Source: Neurospora tetrasperma FGSC 2508 (lineage: Eukaryota > Ascomycota > Sordariomycetes > Sordariales > Sordariaceae). Taken from it: a DNA stretch of 64,000 nucleotides. This document shows, in pieces, positions 52,220 through 64,000 of this stretch (position 1 is its first letter; every line of letters begins with the position of its first letter). The notes beneath the pieces are model-generated. The model was not told the origin of the DNA. It did not search any database and saw nothing but the letters and a program-made list of their open reading frames with translations. The stretch covers positions 332,501 through 396,500 of the forward strand of contig NW_009799101.1 in the NCBI RefSeq assembly GCF_000213175.1, given 5' to 3'. The translations under genes and the position numbers were made by a program.

Positions 52220-55200
52220 CTTGTGTCGCTAAAGGCTTTGGTGAGGTGAAAATGAGTGGTGTACGTGAAGCTTGTGTGTCTGCCAAACGTTTTTTGAGCT
52301 TGTGAAGAGCTGGCTCTGAAAGCAGCGTGGTGACAGGGTGACGGTGTCCCGTTAAATGATGGGGAGCGTATGGAAAATCCGGTGTCCGAAGAACCAGAAA
52401 TCTTAACCTACACTACCTGTACTTTGACTCCGGCGAGACCTTTGGGCTGAGGGGTTGATGCAGATGCATCATGCAGCAATATACCAAATGCAAGGTGGTT
52501 TTCGGTGTGGCCGCCGGACTGGAAAATTCATAGAGGTGCCTGCAAGTATGTATATGCATGTATAGTTATATTCCCTGCACTAGAAACGCGGTGATAGGAT
52601 TTGCTAGTCGTCTGGACTTTGGGGAAAATGACACAGCAAGGGAACGCCCGGTCACCAAACTAATAATAAACCACTTGCCAGACACCGACTCCAGCAGGAG
52701 TAGGGACCGATAAGGGTCTCAGAAAACAGAGGTGACTGCACGGTCATCGACACAATTGACTTGGCGTACAGTCGGTAAGCAGCCCGATGTTTACCTCTCC
52801 GATTCAATCTGATCCTGATCTCGGACCTTGAATCGGCTTATCGCATGAATCCTTTTGTCATTCTGGAAGAGGGCGGCCAGCTCAGACATGAGTCCTAGCG
52901 CAAGACAATCACATGCTCGGAAGACCATGTGTAGCCTCGACTCCAGAAGTTCCAAGATTGAGGGGTATTGTTTCATGCCCTGACTGGAAGACATAGCAGT
53001 CCATGTGTGTCGAAATCATGTAGATGTGGCCTTGCAACTCGACTACCACTGCTGCCATGGTGAACGGCGACGAGTTTCTATCGGTTTCGGATCCGAAATA
53101 CATCCGAAATCTTGTCGGGCGTTGGAATGCCACGGTCTTAAGAGCTATCGCACTGGCCAAAGGGTATTGGCTTCCGAGGCGCATCCTCGGTCGACTATCT
53201 GCTCAGTTTGAGGCAGCAGGGTGAGGTGGCCAGCCGATAGTAGGTGTATTGAGTGCCCTTTCCTGCCTTGTCTTTAACGTTAGTATAATGGAAAACACAA
53301 TCACAACCTCATGTTCCGCTGTCATCACTGCAATGCGGCTGAACGTCAGTAAAAGGTACCGAAGTGGTCAGTAAGTACGACTTTAGTGCGAATCATGTCC
53401 ATTCACCTTTGTGTCCCAATCTCGAAGCTGATGGAATCTTTGCTACTATTGGTCTTTCCACCACTTTCTTCATGCTCGTAGCCTGGGTCTAGCCGATTTG
53501 CGTCTTGAAATTGTCGTACTCGCAGAACCTTCTTTATGTCGGAAATGGGATACGTGCTGGTTGAGATACAGTGCAGTTGACTTGGGTAGAGAGATGCCTG
53601 AACAGACAGAAGAGGGGAGATTGAGATTCCTTCGCGCCTCCCGCCGAGATGCGGAGAACTGTTCACATCAAGAATACCTATCTGTAACTCTAGGGAAGGA
53701 ACACTGTTTATACTCCGAGGATGACCCAGTGCACCTTCCCAATCAATCTGACTCATCATGATTGTCCAGATTGGGAACTGATAGCAGACAGAAATGTTCG
53801 AACAGATCAGAGATGAAGCAGTTGTTTGATAGCAACACACTGACAAAACTGCAAACATTTACACTTGTCTACAGGCTCCAGCCCAGTCTGACAATCTGAC
53901 AATCCGTTTTATACGGCAATCTGATATAGTAAGAGGGACAGTGGGATGGATGTACTGGGGAGGTGAGCTGCCAAGACACTCGCTGCTGGCCCAACCTTGA
54001 CCACTCCGATATGGATGGAAACTACTCCATAGCCATTATATGGATGAGCAATGTGAGTATTCTTTCGTGTACATTGCTAGAAATTCAAGTGCTCGAGCTA
54101 TCACCGCTTGAAGATGGCGCCTGGTGCCGAGGTACATGTCCCCTTGTCGTCAATTTACCAGTTCGCCATGTTGGCTTCCAATTGTGGTGGTCAGTGCACC
54201 GCTCAAGCTCACTGCCTGCCGGAACAGAAACTCATTTCTTGCCCTGGACTCTCGGACCTTGAGCCTCCAAGGAAGAAAGCAACTGGAAAGCCACGGCGTC
54301 CCCGGTTCAGCGTCCGTGTGTTTGACATTGGAAAAAAAAAAAAAAAAGCATCGGATCTCAACCATGGCTGTGTTCTATCGGCATCCTGTTTCAGCGTTTC
54401 AACACTGATATTCTTCGCCGCTGCATTCGCTTGGAGCACTTGTTCCTCGGGAATGTTTGCCCCTTTTCCGCGAGGAGTGCGGTTTTTGCACAATTGTACT
54501 GTGTAGTGCAAGCAAGGAAAAGGGGGCAACCGAGAGGGCCATCACCAATCACATTGTATCGTCAACTGGAAATGTTATTTTTGGGAGTGAGAGACAATTC
54601 CTGCGTTGGAAGATAAGCGACCAGCTGGCGAACAGTTGCCTTGGTAGGTATCAGTGCGAAAGGTTGGGACGAACAGACCCTGGAGCTGCAGCTGGCAGAG
54701 GCATTGATTGCATGTTCCTGACAGCCCAGCAAGACAATCGCCCGAGACTCAGGGTCCAGCACTAACAATTTTCCCAGCGGGCAAGTGCAGGGGCAGCGCC
54801 ACGCCAGCGCTGAAAGTCAGTCCCCTGGAACCAAATGATGGAGAGGCCAGGCCCGGCCTTTGGGGTCTGGGGACGGGATACCTCAAGATGGAGCGAGGGA
54901 AACTCGGTCGGATTCCGTGTTTCTCCAGATTTCTGGCACAACTTTCGCTGCTTCTCGCAATTGACGGAAACTCTGACTGTCCTGTTTTTGGGTTTGTTTG
55001 TTGTGTCTTTCTGTTATCTTGATGCCATTGCAATTATATACCTACGTTTCGTCGTTTTGAAAACGACTGCCTTTGATATCAACGACACCTCGACGATAAC
55101 GCGGGGAGTGTGTATCGGGCCCATCTCCAGCGCCCAGCCTTGCCCCCCAGTTCCCTTCTCCAGTCGAGTGAGAAGGCCCCAGTCCCTCTCAACGAACGGG

Positions 55201-55748
55201 CAGCCCCAGCCTTGGCGGCCCCCGGCCTGGCCCAGAACCTCTTGTGGTCGTTGTGGACGCGTCCCCATCCTCCCAGTGGAGCAATCTCTCCAATCGACAA
55301 ACCACCGAAACACCCACTCGCCTGGACGACAAGGGGAAACTATTCTCTCCCCTGCCACTCGCTTCAGTTCTCGCCTTTGATTGCTTTTTGCATCTGCTGC
55401 TGCATGTCGCGATACAGGTAGAGCAGAGTTTGGAGGAGAACTCTCTTCGTGATAGATTTCTTGTTTCTTCTGGATTATTATTTTCGGCTTTCACAGGGTG
55501 TTGACGGAAGCCCCTTTTGTATCACGACTACCCCCCCAATCGCGAATCCCACGTCGACGATATCGACACCCCCGGCGGACACATCACGACATATCAACGT
55601 GGCGGCCGACCGACGACGACATTTATACCAAAACACCACCCACCCATAACTTCTAATACACACACACAACCCGACTGCGAGAGCGATAGCACCACCTCGC
55701 CGTCGTCGTTCCCTCTCGGCTCCGGCAGCGCCATACACCGCCTTCACC
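52220..55748. other. Intergenic and 5' leader of the mannosyltransferase gene
   Basis: No gene supported. Frames such as 53403-53858 (-) lack motifs. A15 lies at 54331-54346. 55500-55745 is an AC-rich, G-poor leader in front of the start at 55749. Confidence 0.45.
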
Positions 55749-57545
55749 ATGGACCTCCTCCGTCAGCTCGGGGGGCTCCTCCCCGGCGGCAGACCGCCCC
55801 AGCTTCCCCTCGGCCAGGGCGAAAAGGACAAGCCACGGAGGACACTGGCACAGCGCCTTCAGTATCTTAGGAGACCCCTCAGGTTACGAGGCAACTCGAG
55901 CATATCCGTGCCTCTGGGCGTGGTCATTCTCTTCCCCTGCATAGTCGTCATCCTCATCCTCGTCCTGTTCGTCAGGCACCCAAGCTCCCCCGGCCGCATC
56001 TTGATGCCCGCCGGTGCCCCTCCCGGCATCAGGTACGTCTTTGCTCTGCTATAGCTCCCTCACCGCCTTTGGTCTCCAAACAGCAATGCGCTAACAACCT
56101 ACTTCTCTTCCCCCCTCCCACAGGAAAATCAGCGAAAAGTACGACAAGGTCTTCGTCACCGGCTGCCTCGAGCCCGACACCAGCAAGCCCCGCGCCAATG
56201 GCGCCTTCGTCGTCCTCGCGAGAAACAAGGAGCTGGACGGTGTCATCCAGTCCATCAAGTCCATCGAGCGCCACTTCAACCGCTGGTACCACTACCCCTA
56301 CGTCTTCCTGAACGATGGCGACTTTGACGACACCTTCAAGGACACCGTCAAGAACTACACCTCTGCTCCCGTCGAGTTCGGCAAGGTTGGCCCGGACATG
56401 TGGGGTTTCCCCGACTGGGTTGACCCCAAGGTCGCCAAGGAGGGTATCGCCAAGCAGGGTGATGCCGCTGTCATGTACGGTGGCATGGAAAGTTACCACT
56501 CCATGTGCAGATTCTACTCTGGGTATGTCCTGCGATTCAGGTTTTAAGCAAGTTACATCTGCTAACACAGCACAGCTTCTTCTACAAGCACGAGCTCCTC
56601 CAGAAGTACGAGTGGTACTGGCGCTTGGAGCCCGAGATCAAGTACTTCTGCGACATCACCTAGTACGTCCTTTCACTCTTCGCTTCCATCAGAGCGCATC
56701 TCGCTAACATAGGACCGCTCCCCAGTGACCCCTTCCTCAAGATGATCGAGAACAACAAGACCTACGGCTTCACCATTGCGGTCAAGGAACTCCGCGAGAC
56801 CGTCCCCAACATTTTCCGCTACGCCTCCGCCTACAAGCGTCTCAACAACATTACCTCGCAGGGTCTGTGGGAGATGTTTGTTGAGCCCCAGCCCGAGAAG
56901 AAGCCCGAAGCCCCCGAGCCTGGTCTTCCCGAGGAAATCCTGCGCTCCGACCCCGGCGCGAATCAGCTCCCCGATATCGACCCCGAGGCGATGGAGGGCG
57001 AGAAGTACAACATGTGCCATTTCTGGTCCAACTTTGAGATTGCCCGCTTGGATTTCTTCCGGTCCAAGGCGTACGAGGATTTCTTCCAGATGATGGATCA
57101 CAGCGGTGGCTTTTGGATGGAGCGTGTATGTTTTTTCTTTCTTCCCCTGTCGTCTCTTTCTTACCCAATTTTTCCCCAGTTCAGCCGCTAACAATCACCA
57201 CAGTGGGGTGATGCCCCGATTCACTCCCTCGCTGCCGGCGCCCTCTTGGGTCCTCGCGACATCCACTATTTCCGCGATTTCGGTTACCGCCACACCACCA
57301 TTCAGCACTGCCCCGCCAATGCGCCCGCCCGCCAGCTGCCCCGCGAGCCCTATCTCGAGAAGACCACGCTGGACGAGAAGAAGCGCATCGAGGAGGACAA
57401 GTACTGGGATGAATACGACACCCCCAAGGAGAACGGCGTTGGGTGCCGCTGCAGGTGCGACACGGACATTGTCGACGTCGAGGGCAAGGATGGTTCCTGC
57501 TTGGCCGAGTGGGTGGATGTTGCGGGTGGCTGGGCCAGTCCTTAG
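55749..57545 (+). CDS. Alpha-1,2-mannosyltransferase, KRE2/KTR family (503 aa, five exons)
   Basis: Type II Golgi membrane enzyme that adds alpha-1,2-mannose from GDP-mannose to O- and N-linked glycans of secretory proteins. Exons are 55749-56032, 56124-56522, 56576-56662, 56726-57125 and 57204-57545. All introns have GT..AG ends and keep the frame. Residues 1-52 are cytosolic and 53-75 form the membrane anchor (VPLGVVILFPCIVVILILVL). The catalytic domain begins KISEKYDKVFVTGCLEPDTS and includes NRWYHYPYVFLNDGDFDDTF. The family signature YNMCHFWSNFEI is at about 351-362, where the glutamate is the conserved catalytic-site residue in Kre2/Mnt1, followed by DFFRSKAYEDFFQMMDHSGG and WMERWGDAPIHSLAAG. 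Length and order fit the family (about 400-500 aa). Codon use is strongly C-biased, like the GPI-protein gene. Confidence 0.95.
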
Positions 57546-59569
57546 ATGGGGTAATAGTCCTTGATTTCAAGGGGATACGACATCTAGGCGCTCCTGAAGC
57601 GGTGCTACGCCAGAAAATAATGGCAGCGTTTGAACAGCGATTGAACATCGCGCATCCTCAGCGCAGTCTATGAACTCTGACCGAGAGTGGCAGATGGTTG
57701 CGGGAGAATGTGTACATGATGACGAAAAGAAAAATGGCACACTTACGTGCAGAGAATGGTGGATTGGATGGAAACGAGTTTCTTTACATGTTTTCCACTT
57801 GTATACAGGATCATGAATCGGGGCGGACTGTGGAGGAACAGTAAGCAGGCAGGCGATTGTCGATACCAAATTCTTGCTTGTCTATATATGGTAGACTTTG
57901 TTTCAGTGTGGGGAGGGAGTGGAGGAGAATGGTCAATCCATTTTATTTATTTTTTTCTTGTGTAATATGTTAAGTATGCTTTCTGTGCGCAAAAGAATAT
58001 TGACTGTTTATCGTCATGCTATGGTAGACCACGCATCTTTCCCTGGTTCTTGGCTAACGATCATTTGTGCCATCTCCCTTATTGTCCGAGCTTCTTTTTC
58101 AGGTAGTCTGTCAAACGTAACTCGAGGGATTGGACAAATCTCGGAGTTATTGAGGAGAATGATTTCTGCCAAGCAATACCCACCTAGTAAAGGGGAAGGA
58201 CCTAGTGATGTTAAAGGGGGAAAGCTCAGTTAAGATGGATGGAGGAAGGATAGTCATAGAAACATTGACAGTGTGCCGGGATTTCATGGGATAGTTGGGA
58301 CTGGTCTGGTGCATACCTAGGGTGGGTGATTCAATAGATCCAACTGACAGATGGAAATGAATACACGGACGGGGCTAAACACCAATCGACACTTAGCTCT
58401 CTATATATCTACCTCATCTATCACAAACCATTGCTCACAACAAGACCTCTACTTTAACTTTGTAGTAGGTGATCAATTGATCAACTACCTAGTTAAACTA
58501 AACCAATCTGATCCGATATCGCCACTCGTTGTACATAGCTACCTATATGTAAGAGAACGACATATATTACAACAATATTCCATAACTCGATTAGAGAGTC
58601 TCATTCGCATATTTTCTATCTACCTACTGAGGCTTGCGTAAAAACTACCTACCTACCTACTGAGGCTTGTGTAAAAACTACCTACCTACCTACCTACCTA
58701 GGTAGGTAAACTTCCAAGGTATAGGTATAACAAAAACGCCAGCTGGGAGGATGCTGGCGTACCAGGAAGACAAGGAGTGTATATACCTACATCTACTCAG
58801 GGTAATTAATGTCAAAGGGTCTCACACAACAATTGATGTCCAGGACGACGACTGACGGGAGCCACCACCTGACCCCAGGCCCAGGCCCAGCAAAGACGAT
58901 GGATGGATGGATGGGTTTTGAGGAATGAATAAAGCTCGATTATACTAGTTGCCTGTCTTGGTTCTTTCTATAGGTAGGTAGGTAAGTAGCACAAGTTGAG
59001 TACCTAGGTAGGTAGGTAGGTAGGTACCTAGTCTAGAGGTAAGGTAAGTACTCTACCTAGGTAGAGGTACCCAGGGTGCTGCTGGCTTGCGGTGCGGTGC
59101 GTGAGCTGGACAACAACAGAATCTTAGGTATTAGAGTATGAACTGGTAACTCCTGATGGTTGGTTGCCCTTGATGAGAGACACATGTGATAGTTAAGATA
59201 GTGATAGGTTGTTGTTGTTGACGTTCATGCCTGTTGATACACTACCTATCTATGTACTGAACTTTTCTTGTCCTGGGGTTCATGATGGCCCGCATCGATG
59301 TCGTTTTGAAGCTCCGATTCGAAAGAAGAAGAAAATTCTAGAAGGCCAAGCCATGACTACCTAGTAACGAAACATAGAGTAGGGAAGAAGGGTGATGACG
59401 GCAGGATTAACTGGCAGTGTATTCCTGTCACAGTGGTCTTGCAGCACACTGTTCACGTCGTATATCAATGTGTCCCAAACATTTGTTGAGGACAGTCCTT
59501 GAGGTGCTTACCAGTCATTCGACATCTCTATTCAGCTCCTTATGTCGTCTGGATGGAAGTACCTGCTTG
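57546..59569. other. Intergenic with dense CCTA/TAGG repeats
   Basis: 3' flank of the mannosyltransferase gene, then AT-richer DNA (58350-58620) and tetranucleotide repeats (58640-59075). No gene seen. Confidence 0.5.
58640..59075. repeat. Cluster of (CCTA)n and (TAGG)n runs, partly palindromic
   Basis: Runs at 58645-58658 and 58679-58699, with an immediate switch to TAGG at about 58700-58708, making an inverted repeat that could form a hairpin. Further runs are at 58974-58984, 59003-59028 and 59054-59067, with CCTAGG centres. Two near copies of CTGAGGCTTGYGTAAAAACTA (58627-58647 and 58661-58681) alternate with them, so part of the cluster is a tandem duplication. Confidence 0.8.
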
Positions 59570-60102
59570 CTATAAGCGCGCAAAGAGGTTGATGTTTACG
59601 AGTTTGACCAGTCGGGAGCGCCGGATCTCTCTGGAACTTTGCTTGTTCTTCACTATTGGCGGACCACCTAGTCGAACAAAAATCTTAACCGCCTGCTCGA
59701 GAGCCGCATGTGATGACACCGAATGAATGGTAAGGACAGGACGCCATTCAGGTATATAGGATGCGTACACTATCTGGTTAGATCCAGACGGCCAGTCGTT
59801 GATATCAGTAAACTTCAGCAGGCGCTGAAGGAAGAGATCAAAGTAATGATGTGTCTTGCATGGCCAAGCAACTATCGCGGGCGCAACGAACGAGTCAAAT
59901 ACATGTGAAAAGTCAGTGTACAAGTTGATGCGAAACAGAACTGCTCCACCGTCGAAACTACCGTCGCATGCTGTTGCCAAGTGTTTATACTTGGGACGCC
60001 TGTTTACTCGAAACGGGCCACGGGCCTTTCCAAGTTTTTTTTGCAGCTTCGCAATCTTGATGTTGTTGGAAACTGTTGTTTGGTTGGAGAGTGGAAGCGC
60101 TT
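59570..60102 (-). CDS. Possible coding segment (no start codon; doubtful)
   Basis: The frame is open for 177 codons with a balanced residue mix (PFRVNRRPKYKHLATACDGS, INLYTDFSHVFDSFVAPAIV, then NQIVYASYIPEWRPVLTIHS). There is no ATG near the 5' end, so it would have to be an internal or terminal exon, perhaps of a gene starting at 60905. No family recognised. It could equally be chance. Confidence 0.25.
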
Positions 60103-60482
60103 AAGCGGCTGAACTAAGTTCTGTTTGTTTGTGATGAGGTGCATATGTTTGACCCCTAAAGCGGCCATCGCACAGCGGTAACCAGGGCTATTTTAGGAAT
60201 ATCGGGTTCATGAAGCGGGGAGGATCTATCGAGGCCGAGGAAAGCTCTTATCGACGGTGTATTGCTCGATGTCTTTTGACAAGACGGGTGGGATTATTGA
60301 TGTCCTGTCGTGGAATCATGAAAGACATTTGGTTGGTCATATGATGCCATTGTACACTGACCTGGAGTCGTGGGGCATAGGGGATGGGGCTTGGACGTTG
60401 AAGTCTCGAGATAAGCGACAGTTTGAGATCGATCGTCGAATGTTTTTTTTTTAACACATGCAGATATTGATTTGGAAATGTT

Positions 60483-60905
60483 TCAGTAGCATCCGTTTCT
60501 CGCCTGGAGAGGGCGCAGGCAGTTTCGCGGCAGATGGACTTGGTTGTTGATGTCCAAGGGGAAGAGCCAAGTCTCAAAGTGGACCGCAACGAGGGGCATC
60601 TTGCAGGGTTCTCCACATATTGAGTGGTGGGTCAGATCCCCAATTGGGAATAGCGTGAGACGTGCCTGAGATGACCAAGCATTTTGGCGAGTTTTAAGGG
60701 CCTCCATCCCCGTCAACTCTGACCGGAACCCATGGGAAACCTTGGACGATGTGGCAAGAACGCTGGACGATTCAACGTCCAAACAGCCATGTCCATGGGG
60801 CTCATAACGGATTCGCATTAAGATGATGTTTCGACAATGGAGAACATGACCAGAATCCGGAGGCGGAGCAGATCCGGAAGACGATGATTCCGTGGTCATG
60901 GTCAC
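60483..60905 (-). CDS. Possible first exon of an unrecognised gene (doubtful)
   Basis: 140 codons from an ATG at 60905 (MTMTTESSSSGSAPPPDSG, then VLHCRNIILMRIRYEPHGHG and HFETWLFPLDINNQVHLPRN). It begins plausibly and lies upstream, in the minus sense, of the open segment at 59570-60102, but I could not find a convincing splice chain between them. No motif recognised. Confidence 0.3.
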   Translation of the reverse strand: MTMTTESSSSGSAPPPDSGHVLHCRNIILMRIRYEPHGHGCLDVESSSVLATSSKVSHGFRSELTGMEALKTRQNAWSSQARLTLFPIGDLTHHSICGEPCKMPLVAVHFETWLFPLDINNQVHLPRNCLRPLQARNGCY

Positions 60906-63002
60906 TTTACCTTATCCCCTCCTTCGCCCGAGTCGTACGCAGTACACGTGAAGGCTTCGACCTATGGAGGAAGAGAGAGAGAGAGACATGAGTGATTGAT
61001 GAGGCATACCGAAACTATGTGACTGAATAGCTTCGACATCGAGTCTGAAGACCATAGTGAAGCAATGAAGCGGATTTATTGACAAAGACCGACAAACAAC
61101 AATCCGGCAGATGGAAACTGAGGGATCCAATGTTTCAATATCAACGTTCAGATGGCCGCCATAACTTCACCAAGGTAAACATGCGAAACATACAGACCTG
61201 GAGATGCTTGGCTTTTTGCCAAAGCTTTCTCTGGCAAGAGCCTCAACACGAAACTTTCAGGGGAAGGAGCCAATCACCAAAGAATGACAGGCACCAGGAT
61301 CGTTTGATGACACACAGGGCAGGAACGACAAGCCACCCACCCCAAAAAGACGACAATGAGACCCGGGGGGGGGGGGAGGGGGGAAATCCCGCTTGCCCGC
61401 TCGACAACACTCGGACGCTTCCCCTCCTCTGTGACTCTTGTTTCCTCGGACACTTCCAGACCACCGCAGGGCTCCAACCCCGATGCGACTCAGGAAAACC
61501 GAAAACTTGGGTATCGAGGGAACCCAGCTGTCTCATCGTCTTCCCCAAACAGAGCGAGTGCGCATCTCCATTGTTTCTCCAACGTTCCATTCCGTGTTCA
61601 TGCCGGGCCAAACCCTGGCTCAACGGTTTCAACTCGCTCAGTCGTCACATCAACCTTCTTTTGACCAGAAGAAACGCCATGACCCAGCGTCGCTTGCCAT
61701 CACGGCCAAACCATCCAACCGTTGATGATGAAAACATTGGGCCTCGAGGCCATTGGCCAAACCCGACAGACTGGTCAGAGGAGCAGGCCAACGAACAGAT
61801 GGCAAGCGACCATCTGGTCTGGTGGATTGGGTGTGCCGCACTCCGGCATTCTGGATCCAAGCAATCACATTTTTGTGGCTCCCGAGTCATGAAACTAAAT
61901 AATAAGAATACCAATTCTCAACAGATTCATCACCGGTGATGTCGGGAGGTGAGGACGGTCTACTACCAGCGGAGTGCCGTCCGAATTTGTGGAGCTCGCG
62001 GTGTCAGCAACGATCATGACGAGATGTCGTTTCCGACTAACTCCGCGACCGTTGCGCATGACATGGCCCAGACCCTCTGATCAACTACCCTGCATTGAGG
62101 CTACGCTCGACAGCAAGGGTTTGGACATGGTTCGTCGGTCAGATTAGGTTTTGCGCACGTCCGTCCCTGACCTTGATGGTCGGGCAAGGGGTTCATCTGA
62201 GATGTGTCTGTCGACATGTACCATTAGACACACGATTACTGACTTCATCTTTCCTCTTTGGGATCTACAGATATTCAACATATGATTCCTTTTCTTTGCC
62301 AGAATCAAGTTCATTCTACGTTTCCACAACCGCCCGCCTCCTGATACACGACACTCCATTGTCGAGACACGGACGTGGTGGTACTTCTCCCCCAGTCTTG
62401 TCTGGATCTACCAGTCTCCTCTAGCCTCGTCGAGGGTATCCCCCAGACATCTGTAACAAAGCTAAGAGTCCGTGGCTTGCCCCCACTGGTCTGCCCTACT
62501 GGATGTTCCTATGTCCGAGACTCATGCAACAAATAGTGGACATCATTATCATTTTCCCCCTTCCCCCTCCCCCTCCATGGGCGGCTGCCTAGACCGTTTC
62601 TTTTTTTTTTTCTATACTTATTTTCCAAGGCCCCTTCCCGGACCACTTCCACTTGTTTATCACTACGCTGTCGTGTGTGTGTCTCCCTTTCTTCTGCCTT
62701 CGCTTCTTTTCTCCAGAGTAAACAGAGTCACTCCTTATTATCGACCAACAATATCAGCTGTTTACTTCATCTGTCATTTATTGAAAAAGGGTGGCTGGCT
62801 TTCACTCCTTGGACCGTATAAGCTGGTTTCATTATACCGTCATTCACACACGACGTTTCCACCTAAAATCATTGCACAATTCCACTGTTGTTGCACCCTA
62901 GGACCGGTCTCGCTTGATCAGTGCCAGTTGGAAGAGGACAACTTTCGATTCTTTACATACCACATTCATCAAGACACAACCGAGACGCGGCAGCAAGTCG
63001 GC
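60906..63002. other. Intergenic and long leader of the Myb-like gene
   Basis: A 286-codon plus frame (61079-61939) has no proper start and random composition, so I do not call it. 62540-62990 is CT-rich and looks like the leader of the next gene. Short upstream reading frames occur in it. Confidence 0.4.
61365..61382 (+). repeat. Guanine run G12-A-G6
   Basis: Twelve G, one A and six G on the plus strand. It is capable of forming a quadruplex with neighbouring guanines and is a likely slippage site. Confidence 0.85.
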
Positions 63003-64000
63003 ATGTCTCCCACCGTGGCTGTGATGACGGCACCCGTCTCCTTTGCCCCTACTACGGATACCATGGACCGCCGTGGCTATGGTATTACCAAGACCAAGAA
63101 GACAACCTCTACTGGTGGTGGACGGGCATGGAGCGAGGAGGAGGTATGTTGAAGTCTCTTGCGATCAAGTTTGATCAACATCTGACTGACTTGTCACAGG
63201 AAGCATATCTCATCAAAACTCGGATGCAAAAAATGCCCTACAAGCACATTGCTGCCCACCTGAAGAAGACGGAGCTTGCCTGCCGCCTGCACTTCCATCA
63301 GCTCAGCCATGGTAGCAACCGTCGGAAGCGCACATCTTCACTGTCTTCTCACGGTTCCAACCAGTCACCTCCCATGCGTGGTGCTGATGCATCACCGGTT
63401 CGTGAGCTTGATGCTGCGCCCAGCCGCTCGGTGTCGCCTTCAGGGTCAACGTTTTCCTACAGCTCCACCAGCCCAAACACTGTTCAGCTTCCTAGCATCA
63501 TGTCTACGACTAGCTCAACCAACACATCACCTCGTCTACCAGCTATTCTACCCAAGCCAGCCGCCATGAGCCTCGGCTTGCCTGCCATGTCTCGTTCTGC
63601 TAGCAGGTCTACATCCCCCGCATCATCACACGCCTACACGCCATCCCTGCATCCTCACAGTGTCACCTCTGGGTACCGATCCACACCGACCAGTTCTCAT
63701 GGATCGCTTCGTCTGGATTGTTCTGCCTTGCCACGGCTGCCTACTTCGGCGGCTACCCCAGTGGCCTTTTCTTCCAGCCAGCCCGTCGATATGAGCCGAC
63801 TTTCTGCAGTGTACAACGCACACCGGGCATCCTTCTGGGCCTCGGTAGCTGCTGACTATGGCAACGGAGTCAGCCCAACGGTGTTGGAGCAAGCATGGCG
63901 CAGAGGAAGCAATAGTGGTCAGACACCCGTCACTCCTGTTGGAAGTCCAGATGATCAGGTCTATACGCTCCCTCAAATCAAGCCTGACAAGACTAGGATC
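63003..64000 (+). CDS. Myb/SANT-like DNA-binding protein (partial, runs off the right edge)
   Basis: Exon 1 is 63003-63143 and exon 2 starts at 63200. The donor is GTATGT, the acceptor TGTCACAG, and CTGACTGAC lies close upstream as branch site. Splicing gives RAWSEEEEAYLIKTRMQKM and YKHIAAHLKKTELACRLHFH (about 41-80): a single Myb/SANT-type helix-turn-helix with Trp at the first core position, and hydrophobic residues replacing later Trp as often in fungal members. Then come NRRKRTSS (basic) and a long Ser/Pro/Thr-rich region (SPSGSTFSYSSTSPNT and similar). Residues near NAHRASFWASVAADYGNGVS, VLEQAWRRG form a second helical segment, and TPVTPVGSPDDQVYTLPQIK follows at the window edge. I infer a transcription regulator in the nucleus. 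The frame is open upstream of 63003, so an earlier start is possible. Confidence 0.8.

Noticed and set aside
61079-61939. 286-codon plus frame
   Set aside because: No ATG at its start, crosses the guanine run, and has random composition.
1-64000. Telomeric repeats to support a subtelomeric position
   Set aside because: No TTAGGG/CCCTAA arrays. The TAGG/CCTA runs are a different tetranucleotide.

Overview
The window looks like nuclear DNA of a filamentous ascomycete, most likely Neurospora or a close relative in the Sordariales. The evidence is short introns with GTATGT/GTACGT/GTAAGT donors and CTGAC/CTAAC-type branch sites, abundant (CCTA)n/(TAGG)n tetranucleotide runs, C-to-T decay at CpA that resembles repeat-induced point mutation (RIP), and fungus-specific families (KRE2/KTR mannosyltransferase, Kre9/Knh1-like GPI protein, fungal CorA-like membrane protein). 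The species is inferred, not shown.

Layout. 1-820 (-): a broken SRPK-type kinase. 2135-7306 (+): a decaying tandem array of one unknown protein family, at least five copies or fragments, split by a 472-bp MITE-like element with 26-bp perfect terminal inverted repeats (5837-6308). 7389-15040 (+): a truncated paralog of a gene found at 36.7 kb, a tandem pair of disordered nuclear-type proteins (8719-9759, 10605-11543), and a 446-aa acidic repeat protein. 17623-18285 (+): a GPI-anchored wall protein. 18.3-27.7 kb: about 9.4 kb with no gene I can support. 27719-30335 (+): an ankyrin protein. 34003-35591 (+): a CorA-like two-helix membrane protein. 36703-52219 (-): a long same-strand run of nine unrecognised, low-complexity, acidic genes. 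55749-57545 (+): a five-exon alpha-1,2-mannosyltransferase. 63003 to the right end (+): a Myb/SANT-like protein, cut by the window edge.

Main observation. Seven orphan genes (8719, 10605, 36703, 39312, 40483, 42983 and 50948) carry the same kind of element: two basic residues, 11-13 mostly acidic residues, then P-x-K-[KR]-[LA]-[KR]. In six of the seven it starts at residue 30-45. It reads as a bipartite nuclear localisation signal, and in four genes it is preceded by a conserved Phe-containing segment, which points to common descent. The genes to the left are all on + and those to the right all on -. They show tandem duplication (8.7/10.6 kb; 40.5/43 kb), truncation and decay. I read the region as a lineage-specific, fast-evolving cluster of disordered nuclear proteins with birth and death in progress. 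Its function is unknown.
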